From NCBI GenBank assembly GCA_034687125.1, contig JAQGBZ010000189.1, forward strand, positions 57,794 to 121,793: 64,000 nt of DNA, given 5' to 3'. The position numbers and the translations under genes were made by a program. The first letter of the stretch is position 1; each line of letters opens with the position of its first letter. The notes under the pieces are model-generated. The model was given only the letters and a program-made list of their open reading frames with translations, searched no databases and had not been told where the DNA came from. Positions 25,801-38,626 of this stretch are shown in pieces. Origin of the DNA: Neelides folsomi (taxonomy: Eukaryota > Arthropoda > Collembola > Neelipleona > Neelidae).

Positions 25801-27987
25801 GAAGGTGGAATTGGAATAGGACAAATGTGAAACAATCAGAATGTGAATGTCTTTCAATTCCACGTGTTTCAAATGGGTCGGTTGCTGATTCTCATGGTTA
25901 ATAGATAGATTATTCAAAGACTCCCATGCTGGTTTCCCTGCTTGCCCTCACAATCCCACCTCAATGAGAAAAGGAATATATAAATTAGGAAGTAGACCAT
26001 AACAGGAGAATCTGTAGATTCAAATACAGGGATAATGAGGTGAGCGAGACAATAAGCGATCTGCCCAATTGTTTCTCTCTTGAAATCACTGAGGAGAAAT
26101 TTGGGAATTTTTGAGATTCAAAGGGCAAGCATGTTCCAATCCAGCGTGCGTTGATTCCCAAACTTAGTTTTCCCAAATCTACATAAGATGACATTTCGCA
26201 TTTAAGTGTCGTTGAAGCCGATGGTTTGACTCGTCGAAAGTGGAAAGTCTGGTAGTCGGAGTGATGTGTGTTGTGTTCCTATAGCCAGGTCTCATAGCCG
26301 GCTTCTCATTTGGCAGAAGGAGAGACGGAGACAAACTTTGGCCATTTATTTGCTCGTCATAGTAAGAATGGGCTGAAGAGAGACAAAAGGATGAAAGATT
26401 TTCTCGTCACCTCAGCCTCATACAGAATTTGTCACGCGTTTCACATCCACATTACTCTACATTATATGATTTTCCTTCCATCGGCAAAGGAATGAGATTG
26501 AGTTTATTACTCCGCTTCGAATCTCCGCACAGCCCTTGTCTCTTTAAGGGCATCCGTAATGTGTGTTAGAGTGTCTGATGGGAAGTGGCAAATGCAAGCG
26601 GGGCTTCCGTGGCCTGGGTGACATTTGGTCTGAAAACGGGACAAGCTCTCCTCGTGTCACCGTGTGACTCCGCCGCCACTGTGGGATGTCAATGACCGAG
26701 CGAGGCGCGACGAGACACTCGAGGTTGTTCCCGAAGAGAACAACTGGTGAGTGAAACTCAATTCTCTCCTTTTGCCACGGTTTCCTCTCGCTCAAAATAC
26801 AAATATGGGAATATTGCGGAGGAGCCCCATGCACTTCTTCCCTTCAACACCATGGCGGAATATGAGGATGATTATGGGGGGATCGAGGCAGCAGCAGCAA
26901 TCATTCCTCATTCATTCATAATCTTTGTAATGATGACAGAGGGCCATTCTGTACGGAGTCTGTTTTTTAACCCATGATTGCATCTCTGGGTGTACCCCTC
27001 CGCTTCCCTCAAACATTCCATTATTAAAAGAATTCCACGGCATTCCTTCCTCCCTCGCTGTTGCGTCATGGCGAAAAACCGCAATTTTCACATTTTTCAC
27101 GCCTTGCCCTTGTCCCATGCCTCATCCGAACTAATCTCACAAATCCAATCTTCCCCCAAGCCGAATCTGCACCTTCTACATCTTTTTACTACTCTTATCT
27201 TCGCTCCAAAGTTCCGGGTAAAAGTCAATACTCCGATAATACCATTGGCTCACGTGCTTTTAGTCTTCTCCCTCTCCCCATACTAAACCTAAAACCAATT
27301 ACACGTCTTCCACGCTTTCAGCCCTCTACCTTCATTCGCAACCCTCAGCAAACACACACTCAAGTAATTTTATGGCGGAATAAAATATTATGCAATAAAT
27401 CCCAAACCAAATAAAACATTTTGAAATAAAATTCACTTAATGTTGGTTAAGTTGCGAAATTCGTATTTACAAAAAAGGTTGCAAACATCATGTCGTTGTA
27501 TCAATTTAAGCTGGGCCCAACATAAAAGCGGGTATTTAAATAGTAAAAATGGGAAACTGCTCTTGAAATAGAGAACTTTTATTGTCTCTCATTCTCACGG
27601 TCTGTTGTGCAGGGCCGAGAACTCCACTTCAAATGAGTCCAAATATTTGAGTAGAGTCTTATCTGAAGAGCTGGGTCAACAAAGCAATAAATGGGACCTG
27701 GAATTGTCAGGAGAGGCAAGTGGAACGAAACTTATCGTACTTTTTTGATGTGCAACGACACATCACCAACATTGACACCTGAGAGAGCGAAGAGCGACAA
27801 GAACCTGCAAAAGCCCATTCACCCAATTCCCAATTTATTCATTTCGAGGGGAATTTTCTTTTTCTTCCTCCCATTGGTCCATTCACCAGGCTAATGACTC
27901 CGAGATAGGACCGAGGAACCGTGAATAAATACTTCATCCCCGTCATCAACAACAGTAGGGAAACTTAGTCCAATTTCTCCGTTTCAG
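22886..27987. other. No supportable gene; mixed noncoding DNA
   Basis: The region holds AT-rich DNA at about 24480-24960 and GC-richer islands at about 23140-23260, 24160-24420, 25000-25250 and 26520-26900. The pyrimidine-rich stretch at about 25095-25224 ends in CCCTGCAG, a good acceptor on the plus strand. However, the same interval is open on the minus strand as a Glu-rich frame ending at a TAG near 25098, so the strand of any gene cannot be settled. A minus-strand stretch ending at CTCAG/GTGAGG near 23034 encodes CHCVSPDGS but is only 17 codons long. Confidence 0.5.
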
Positions 27988-28239
27988 GTGAGGAAATGGG
28001 AACAGGAAGGCGAGCCGGGACTTCTGGTCCTCAACCAAATATACATAGCATTGGAGTTCTTCTGTGGGCGGAAAAGGGTTAATGATGGAGGCGTGAAAGA
28101 AATTTCTCCTCTTCAATCGCCTTCACATACCCACGAACAAAAGCCCAAGACTTCCCTCTACAGAATGAGTGCGAAAAATGGTAGCGAAACGAGATTCCAA
28201 ATTATATGTTTGCTCCTCCCTTTGTGTTGGGACTATTGA
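27988..28239 (+). CDS. Candidate 3'-terminal exon, 83 codons, unrecognised
   Basis: A pyrimidine-rich stretch ending CTCCGTTTCAG forms a good splice acceptor at 27987. Directly after it a frame is open for 83 codons to a TGA at 28237-28239. It begins VRKWEQEGEPGLLVLNQI, has a polar middle (SPLQSPSHTHEQKPK) and ends in a short hydrophobic stretch, IICLLLPLCWDY. Codon third positions are richer in G and C than the surrounding DNA. The first six exon bases, GTGAGG, also look like a donor site, so the junction could be misread. No family is recognised and no upstream exon was found. Confidence 0.2.
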   Translation: MRKWEQEGEPGLLVLNQIYIALEFFCGRKRVNDGGVKEISPLQSPSHTHEQKPKTSLYRMSAKNGSETRFQIICLLLPLCWDY

Positions 28240-31200
28240 AGGTATTTTTTTCTCTCATATAGTGCCATCCTATTGAGGTGGTATTTAGATGATGTCCACT
28301 ATAACCATATTTTTCCTGTCATCCTTCGTAAAGAGACGCACAATCACCGACATTTGTTACTCGAAATTACGGCGACTCTCGTCCTTTCTTAACAACTACC
28401 TTCATTACTTAAACTCCACTTTACGTCCAAATGTGTAATTTGATCATACATTTTCCCTCACCCCATTTATCACCAAATAACTTTACCCTTAAATTTTTTA
28501 GTTACTTTTCAAAATGTCAAAGTTAATAGCTCTCAAAAAACATGGAAAGCATAATGGTTCGGAATTTCCTGTTACAATTCCGAATTCTCGTCAAATGGAG
28601 AATTAAATTGAGGAACGAAAAAGTTTGATTTCATCCCACGACGACAAATAATTTGAAGCGGAGGCCCGTTAATCAAATAATTGACCTCGTGTAAAATGGG
28701 AAAGGGAGGAATCCGGGAAGGGAGAAATTATCGGGATGTGAGTAGGAGGTTGATTGAGGATGTGGTGGTGGAAAAGGGTTGCTCAAGAAGATGAAGGCAT
28801 GACATGTGTTGGATGAACGTTGGCTCCTCCGGAGTGAAAAGGCTCCTGTGAGTTGCCATTCGAACTTGAGAGTTGGATTTGGACGAGGATGAGATGGCAA
28901 AACTGACGGAGCTTCGTAAAGTAACAATGTCTCTTATTCCTAACTCTAATAATATAATATCAGACTGGGGCTGTTGCTGCTATTCCTCTCCACCTCACTC
29001 ACAATAATACAAAGAAATACAATGGAGGCGAAATGACTCGGCGAATTTCTCAAAACTTTTAAGCCCTCGTCCCTGCCTATGTAACATGCATTAAAAGTAT
29101 TAAGGACCATCCATGGTCGTTCCAAAATACTACCACACATTCAAATATCCTCTCACAATCAGATGATGTCCGTCTAGAGTGTATGTAAAGTAAGGCTAGA
29201 TGTAATAACTACATGGTTAAATGCTTATTATGGCATTACGGAGGAAGTGGAAAGCCTATGGCTTGGACATATTATGCATTTGGATATGTATTTATGTATG
29301 TATATGATGAAGATTATTATTATGTAAAGGAAATGGAGATGAAAATACTAAAGCACTCCTCCCCGCCTGTCCATCCCTTGGCAAGCATTTTAATCGACTC
29401 CTTCACCTTTGTTCTCAAATTAGCCAAATTCCTGTTCCTCCTTCAACTCCTGAGGAATTCTCGAGTCTCAAGTTCAAGATGTACCTTCGAGAGCCAATTG
29501 TGTCTAATGCTAATTTCCCCATCCATATTCCTCCGCTCTTCTTCAAATCATTTCTCGCCTCATTTCCCCTCCAAGAGAACCCATGAGTTGAGGAATGTCC
29601 ATCATCTTCATGGACAGATTTCATGAATCTCATTTTTTTCTATTAATACGCATATATCATGGTTCGTTGTGAGAAGAGCATACCTAAAGAACCTAAAGAT
29701 TGGAATGCCCAAGTTGGTCCAAATATGTAAAATGAATACCAACATAGCTTTTTCCTCACTATTACTCTTATAACTAAAAGATATATTCATCATTCTTTCT
29801 GAGTTAAAGAATCTTGTAACTATTAGTATATTGGTAAGTGAGAACGTTGAAATTTTCAACGCGGAGTCCTGCGAAGGTGATGATTGTAATATCCTCTTTG
29901 GATTATTAGAAAGAGCTGGGGAATTTCACCGTGAGCCCTTTTTATTTTTATACATGGTTTGATATGTTAGATAACCCAACTAATTTATATCGTGAGTCTC
30001 CTACAGGCATCCTACAAACTTTTTTTTCTCTCGACGGAAGCTTCAAACTTCATTATTACATATGGAGACGACCAAGGAGAGGTCCTCGAGGAGTTTGAGT
30101 TTCGGCTCAGGAGAGTCTTACGTCCACACAGAGGATATAAATTCCCCCTTTTGAAATTAAAGTTAAAGTTAAAGGAGAAGGGGAGATTAAAAGTACATGT
30201 GGTTCTTTTAGACCTCTTCAGCTTCCTTTCTCCTTGGAAAGGGTTGAGATCACATGAATGTGTGTATCTACGTATGCGTGTGTACATGATGTGTGTACTC
30301 GAGGAAAGAAAAAATAGGAAGGAGAACTAATCCAAATCTCATACATGATTGATTCACCTGATGGAAGCCTCCAGCTTCGTATTGAGAGCAAGGCAAATCT
30401 CGTCAAGACGAGCTCAAACACGGAGGGAATATGTGGGAGATCGCCTGGGCTTTGGACTCCGAATCCAAACTCTTTCCTTGAAATAATAAAGATCGTAATC
30501 CAGGTGTGCTGAAGCTTATGAGAGACTTCTTAAAGGAGAAAAAATGTCCCTCGAGCAAAAAACATCCAGTTTTCTCAGAACTCACCAAAATATCTCTGAC
30601 GGTCTGGCGCAAATGTCCATTGTAATCCAAACCTCGCATCTTTCAAACCATACACCTCAAATTTATTATAAAGGCCTTCATTTGTTTACTTTCTCTCCCA
30701 TTTACATAAAGAGGCATAAAAGGAAGTTTGTTTATCTCAATATCACGTGGAATTTCAATTCAAAATGAATAAATATATATATAAATTAACGAAGGTTCTC
30801 AAAACCTTATTAAATCTAGATTTAATCTAGTTAGCTAACTGATCGCAATTAATATTAAAATAAAAACAACTAATCTTAAATGGATTTGTACGTAGGTTTT
30901 TCATGCGTTCTACTAAAAATTCTCTAGTATGTAGGAATAATTTTTGGTAATAATGAACATTTTAAAATATGACCAAGTTTGATTCATGTGGAATAAGGTG
31001 AAATAAAAGGAGTTTCCACTCTCGTTAATTGCCCTTCTAATTGCGGAGAGATCAATGAAGAGATTGCATATGAAATTAGTAGAAGTGGATTGTGCTTCCA
31101 GTTGCATCATGTTACACCGAAGGAACTTGTAAAGAGAAAAAGGAGAAGAATGAGGAGCGTAGTTAAATTCTATTCAACTTGGCGATTCCTATTTGAAAAG

Positions 31201-34200
31201 GAGTGGAAGTAAGGCGTTGCATATGGGCACTCTTTTCCTCTCACCCCTTGCCGAACCTCAAATATAGATCAAATCAAAGAAGAGCTTGCACAATGCAGGG
31301 ATCTCCTTACGAACCCTCCACTACTTAAACCACCGTCGTCTCCGACGCTTTTCTCTAAAGGGGATTTTTTCCGAGGGCGAATTCTTTTTGTGTCGAAATT
31401 CGGATGAAGCAAAGAGCACCTGGATGGGACACTCCGCCTCTCCCAAAACCCATCCAACCATTCACCCAAGCGCTCTTCAAATAAAGGCAACTTACGAACA
31501 TCTTACCTAACACAGATCACGCGAAATCCCTTCGAGGGGGTTCATTCTTTTTTATAAATATTACACAAATAACCTTTATTCATCTTAAATTCTAATTCCA
31601 AACATTACTTAATGTTTGAAAATTATAAGCCTCTCAATTCTGAATGAAATAACCACGCTTATAAAAAAGATAAATATTATTATAAGTTTCTTTAACATAT
31701 TATAAAATTCTTGGCAATATATTCATGGAACTCTATTAAAATTGATAAAATATGACATTTCTTAATAATCAAATTAAAAATTATACGACTGTGTATTAAT
31801 AGCCAGACTCTAAAATTTTCTTAAATTATTTCACTGTCTTATACAAAAACGAGGAACGAGTTGAGGAGTAATGGCCCTCACAGTTCATATTGTTTCAAAT
31901 AGCCATCGTTAAAGAAAAGTAATGCTACTGTTTAGTAACATGATCACCGAGTAAAGAGAAAGGTGCAAAGTCATATGAGCATTACCTTTGAACAACGTTG
32001 TAATTTGGGTATAAATCTCCCATTCTCTGTTTACCGACCGTTCTCAGCGATTTATGACCATATGCAAGTTTCATATACCACTACATCATTTCTCTTCCTT
32101 CGAGTACTATAGATAGTTTTTTCAGTGCACACGAGGTGAGTGGAAAGAGATTCATAAGCATACACTTGAAGAATATTGAAGAGCAGAGTTATACGCATCA
32201 CTTCGTCGTCGGTAGTTGTTTTGTAGTCGGTCGGAGGATTTTTTCCCTTCTCCTCTCAACTTTTTTCCCGTGCCCTCAAGAAAGCAGATGATGTTTTAAG
32301 TTGTGAAGATTCCCTAAGCTATCTCGCATCTCCGCCATGTATGTGTTTTTTACTCAAGCAATAAATAATAACGCTAACAACATGAGGCTGAGAGGGCCCG
32401 AGATGATGAGACCGTGAATAATTCATCTTTCGACGCTAAAATACACGGAGCACAATATTTCTCTATAAATAAAATTCAAATGTAGGATGGTCCAAGGTGG
32501 AGCATAATGTGAGATAGGAGAGAGGAAGCCGCAGTCTCGCCTTTCCAACTAACGCATCACTCATCATCATAATGATATCAACCGTTGCGATAATGACCAA
32601 CTCTTCCCCTTTCACAGCCCACCTATCACTTCACCGAAAATGTGGATCTCTCCCCACCATTCTGTCCACTCTTCATTTACCAATGTGAAATGTAAGAAGA
32701 CAACTCTGATAAAATCTCCCTCTTTTCACGAATCTTCCCATTCTTACAAATATGGAAGAGAAGGAAATGAAAATGTTCTGGGGCCTTGTTGATGATGAAA
32801 ATAATGTGAATTCTTTCATCCCATTTGGACAAATATGGAAGACATCCAACTAACCTACTAAAACTAACCATTGCTACTGAAGTTACTGAACAAAGTAGGA
32901 AGATTCCTCTTTGGATGTGAAGAAGCAAAGCCTTATTTGTATGCGGCATTTATGTATTGATGCCCTCTGACATTTAATGAGTTTAATGAAGCGGAGAAGT
33001 GGATTGGAAGTGGGAATGTTTATCAAGACAGCCTCATCTCATCTCTCAGATCTTGATGTCGGTCCGATGAGATGGATGGACAGGAGTGGAAGTCACCCGC
33101 AGGTGGAACTCAAAGGAACCCTTTCCTAACGTGAAAAACAAAACAGGTAGCACTTGCACTGTGAAAATTGACAGCTTAGATCAGAGCTTATTAGTGAGTA
33201 CATGAGTTTGTGAAGGTGAGGGTCCGCGTGATGAGGAGAAGGAGTGAGAGAATCCCATTCAAATGTTTGGAAATGAACCAGAGGTGGGTCGTGGAGCGCC
33301 TTCCTGCCGTGAGGAACCCTTTGCTCCTTCTCTCTCATCAGCTCCGTTCCCATCAGCCATCTTTCCATTTACCTCCTACCACCATCACATCCTTATTATA
33401 TTCACTTCACCTGATTTAAATTAATATTCTACTCCGCCCGACCGTCCTTTCAATCAAGTCGCTCAAGGAATTTGACAGCCCGAGACTTCCCTTGTGTGAC
33501 ATCGGACAAGAGCAAAAGCGAACGATGACGGCGGGTTTACTGAAGGTGAAGGCATTCTTGTAATCCGCAATGTGGATTTGGTTTTAAAAATAAAATAAGT
33601 ACAAATGTATTTCCCTCATTTCCACCCAGTCCCATTAATACTTACAGAGTTGAAACTTATAGTTCAATTCATGGGATAGAAGCTAGTATTTATAAATAAG
33701 TAATGCATATAAGAAAGGTGTTTTGGGCGTTGGAGTTTCATCCATCCATGATGGTACAAGCAGGGTCGTCTTACGGTTTCTGCTGAGTCGTAATTGCTGA
33801 AGCTGCCAATCAGTGGCTTGACAGCGGCTTGCTACTTTGCTCAGCATGGTGCATTTCGTATTTTAGATTCCCAACCTTTCGAGAGTATCAGAATCTCGTC
33901 AGAGCGTTCGCTCAGTTGCTCGTACCATTTTTTCATTTACTTTGATTCCAACTGGAAGTAGGCTCACAAAACCATAGAATGACTCGGCGAAATGCATCAA
34001 AGTAGAACGAATCTCTTCCCAGTGGCTCCTAATACTCCCATGGACGACGACGGATATCAAGTAATAACACACATAACAGAAGAGAGGTTCTCGTTTCACT
34101 CTGTACTACCGTCGTCCTCGACTCTCCGAACCAACCCAGGCTTCCACACACCAACTCTCATTTCTCATTCTCCTCATGCAATGACGACCAACTTCTTCCG

Positions 34201-34896
34201 TAAATGACTCTCCACTCACGGGGAACAGAGAAAGAGAGAGGTAATGAACGAGATTGAGGAGCCTTCGGAGTTTTCAAGACCTTCGAAACTAATTTCATTC
34301 AACCTTCTTTTTCAAAATGCTGTATCAGACCCAATTTCTTTAAAAATGAGGAAAATTAATAATCTTTTGGGCGTTCTGGGACTCAATAACTCCTCAATAG
34401 ATATTTCCTTTTACTCCTTTAAAATCTGTAGTAGAATTAAAAACGCCCTTTCCTTGAACATCTTTCTAAAATCTCGAATCCTCCCAATTACCTGATATTT
34501 ACTTTTACAATTTCTTTTACAATTTTTCAACTTCAATTTGAACCTTCCATTTGAACTTTCAATTTGGCCAAATGAGGGAAGAAGCGAATGAAAGTGAGCT
34601 ACATTGAAGTTTCAATTGAAAGAGCTCAATCGAATTGAAATTGAACCATTTGACCAAATTCCCTTTTTATCCACATTGACGACTCATGAAGCAATTGATT
34701 AAAGATGTGTTGATGGGAAGATGGAACCCATTGGATCTACTACGATGAAATTAGCGTTTATTGAAAAGGTGGATCGAATACGACAAGGAAAGGGCTAATT
34801 TCATTTTCAAAACTCGTCCTGTTCACATCACACATGAACATTTTATTTCATTATGTATGTAGTAAGTAAAGAAGTAATGGAACTTTGGCGTTTAAA

Positions 34897-34911
34897 CCCC
34901 CCCCCCCCCCC
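34897..34911. repeat. Poly-C homopolymer (C15)
   Basis: Fifteen consecutive C, followed by GAACCCGAACG. It is an isolated G/C homopolymer in otherwise AT-rich DNA, and its length is likely to vary and to be error-prone in sequencing. Confidence 0.95.
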
Positions 34912-36130
34912 GAACCCGAACGTGCTGAGGTGAAAAGTGTCTGTAAGGGCGGATTGTAAACGAATACTTAATAATTGAAAAGAGTCGTCAATTGAACGAG
35001 GCACAGGTCCTTTTGTGAAGGCGTGAAGGGCTTCTTTTCCTTTGACTCTCTCAGCTTTGAAAATGGAACCAATCTATCACACTACATTTTGCATTTATCC
35101 GGATTCCCTCTCAATTGAAGAATGAAGAAGAGAAAAAGAAACTTTTTGAATTTTGAATATAAAGGGGCAAACACAATGGGTGAAAGAACTCAATGACTCC
35201 CAATGTATCGAGTGAGTCCCTCAGGTACAAATTACACCTTTCTCTATTTAAGAAATGTGGAGTTGCTCAGCGGCAGATAGAATATAAAATTATACATGTA
35301 GTACGTACCTTTTCCCACTGAGAATTCCATAAGTGAAGACAGCGGCACAAAGAACTTTTGTGCTACAAAACTTTTTCTTCCGTCTTGGCATCGTGTGGCT
35401 CACCTTAAAAAATAAATTTCACTTGTTAAACTTTTGTCTAAGAATTCAAAACTAAAAGTATTTGCATAACTTTTTTACATTAACTCATAAAGTTTACTTT
35501 TTTAAAAGTTCATGAACTATACGTGTACTTAAAAACTAATAAGTTCACACGATTTTATTCAATTCAATTTACGTTCAAATTAGTACCTAGTATAATAGCA
35601 TCATTCGAATAAAACTCTGAAACTCAAATTAAAGTTTGTTATTTGTTACGTATATCATTAGATCTGTTAGATTAAATATTATATCAGTATACAAAATACA
35701 AAAATGGATTTTAGTACCTTAATTCAAGTAAGTTACTATAAAAATCCCAATTCATATGCATTGTTAAATGATTTAATGAAAGGGGTTTAATTCCAAAAAG
35801 AGGTTTGTACATGAGCTGAACTCGGAAATGAGGGAGAATGGAAATTAGGAATAAAAGCGGGGAGACACGGGGCAATTACATGGGAGAACGACGGCGATGG
35901 GAAAGATTAGCATTAGCCGTTGTCATCTCCACTGAATCAGATCTGATGATGAGGAGTATCGTTCCTCCAGGCTACTTATCGACTCCCCATTATCCCATCA
36001 ACTCACCCAACAGTCAGATTTCCAAATAAACGAGAGAAATGACTAATTGCGGCCTACCAAAAACTGAAGTTGATGAGGACTGAATGGGAAATTGGAGTAA
36101 CTCCATACATGTAAGCAACATACACACAAA

Positions 36131-36145
36131 TATATATATATATAT
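36131..36145. repeat. (TA)n microsatellite
   Basis: Uninterrupted TA dinucleotide run in an AT-rich stretch. Confidence 0.95.
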
Positions 36146-38580
36146 CTGTTGCTGTAGCTTATAAAGTCTCCCATATCATCATATGTATCACCCATACAAA
36201 GAAAGAATAACTACAAATCACCATTGGCCGGGTATATGGGAAACTGCTTTTGAAAATGAAAGACCTTAGGCAATTCTAATTAATACTACACTTTTCCAAG
36301 CCATAAATATCAACATGATGAGATGAATAGCCACTCACTTTTGCTACCTTTGTAAAGGGAGGGCCGCCGCGAGCTACCGCATCTCGTAAATGACATCTCC
36401 AGTGTCACTTCCTTATATCTTCGACTCACACAATGGACCTTCCTCCCTCACACATACGCACATACATACACACTCCCTTAAACACAACTCTTTTTCAAAC
36501 CATTGCAACTGGGAGCTATCAAAGTCTCCCCAATGATGCCAATCCTTCACCACACAGCATGACTCTAATAACACTCCTGTCCATTCCTTTTCTGTCAAAT
36601 AACAATTTTGGTAAATAGCAATCGATAAAGATCGTAATAAGTACATATCAGTACCTATGTATGGTATTTGTATTGTTTAGGTTATTGCGATACAAAACTA
36701 CTTAATGGTAAAAAAACGTCCTGTATTTAATAATTTGTTAAATTTTAAAAGTATAATATATTCCAAAATAACTGAATTACTGAATTACCGACAAAATTAC
36801 TGAAAATAAAAAAGGTGGTATTTAAAAACGCATACAAATCGTGCTGATAAATAGGCACATAAAATATTTAGGTATATTACTTATCGTTTTGAATCCACTT
36901 AAAAGCTTAACATTTTGAAGGCTGGAAAATAAATAGTATAAATATGAAATACAATCACAGGCAAACGACCGCATGATTATAAATTTATCAATAAAAAAGG
37001 GACGCATTAAAACCTTAATTATGGTATTATAATTAACTGAAATTGCCATCCAATTATAATGTGCTTAAAAGTAATGAGCTTATCGATGAATTAGTTAGAG
37101 GTAAACCTCAAAATTTGTTATTTGATGTAGAGAGGTGATTGTGAAAGGGAGCATGGGAAGCTTGTTAAAGAACCATTATGCCCAGATTGCCTTGATAATG
37201 AGATGTATTTTATGACATTTACCCATGAAGAAGCCCAACAAAGGGAAACTCTACAGTTACACTCAATAATGGGCAATTATTATCCGCCGAAGGCATCTCT
37301 CAATTCAAAGGACCATCTTTTTGGGTTACGAGAGTTGAAGCGTCTCTCTATTATTCAATCTCCTGTTTATTCTTCAAAAGTGAAAATTGAGAATCTTGGA
37401 ATCGGATGCTGAACATTTTAGATCCTATAAAGCGATAATGATATGGGTCGGATCCACCGGACCTTTTCAATCCATAATAACATGAAATTCGAGCTAATTT
37501 TGCGGGAAGGGCCCGTTTGAAATGGAAGGAGGAAGGTGCCCTTTGTTCCTCCAACCAGTTGTTGGGTGAAGGAAGGGAAAGCACCGAGGAGTAGTGGAGG
37601 AGTAAGAAGAATATTAAGACATGAGCTTTAGTTGAAGATGGCCCACGATGGTGAAATGATAAGGGTCCTATCACCGCTTGTATCACAGGGCTCAAACGAG
37701 TTTTCCCAGCGAGGGCCTCCACATCATCATAATGAGAATGAGGTTCTCCTTCGTCGAAGGTGATAAGAAGGGTCCTAAGAGAGGGATTACCTTCACCTTC
37801 CTCTCCCACGGAGTCTTCATGCTCGCACCGACAGGCCTACCATCATCCCTCCGAAACCCTGGGTCGAATCCATCACATCCATCATTCTTCTTTCTCCTCA
37901 TTTCCGCTGATTTATTCCCTACGTCTCATCCTTCATTAAAGCCCCGCTATTACTTTTTTCTATTATCTACTAAAACACACCTTTCATTTAGTCTGTAGAT
38001 TTAAGATTTCATCGATGCTCAAGATTTGAGTTTTAATAAGATTACTTAATGTTTCAATTATAAATAGGAATATGACAGAAAATGAAATTCCCAGATAAGA
38101 AAAGGGAAACATGAGGCTTTAGGATGCAGATGTCCTAATCGAGATTGCTGAAGTAACTGACGTGACTGGAAGAGGATAGAGAAATTAAGTCATCAAGGTA
38201 CTCGTAAGGTATGAAGATGTTCGCGGGTTGGAAAAGTGACGGTTCATCGGACACAAATTAAGTTTGGAGATAATGTTGATCGTAATGGGAAATACGTGCG
38301 TTGAAAAATACCTTAGAAATCGAGAATGCGGAGCGAAAAGGTGTGAGTGGAGAATCAAAGTACGTAAATCCCATTGCCAGATCCTGATCTAAAGGGATTG
38401 AAAGTTATCAGCTAGCTAAGGATGAAAAATGACTTGTGGTGTGTCTCGAGAGATCCGAGTATAATTAAGTGGAGGTGATCTCACAATGAAAGATATATCT
38501 CACTTTCGACGTGCATGCCCCCTCAACTCAATAGGAAAAAAGAGAAGAAGTTGATTGAGAATTAATTAATTGGGGGCCAT

Positions 38581-38589
38581 ACACACACA

Positions 38590-38625
<36 letters not shown>
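38581..38625. repeat. (AC)n microsatellite, about 45 bp
   Basis: An AC dinucleotide run with one interruption (CTC near 38590). It is the longest simple repeat in the window. Confidence 0.98.
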
Positions 38626-38626
<1 letters not shown>

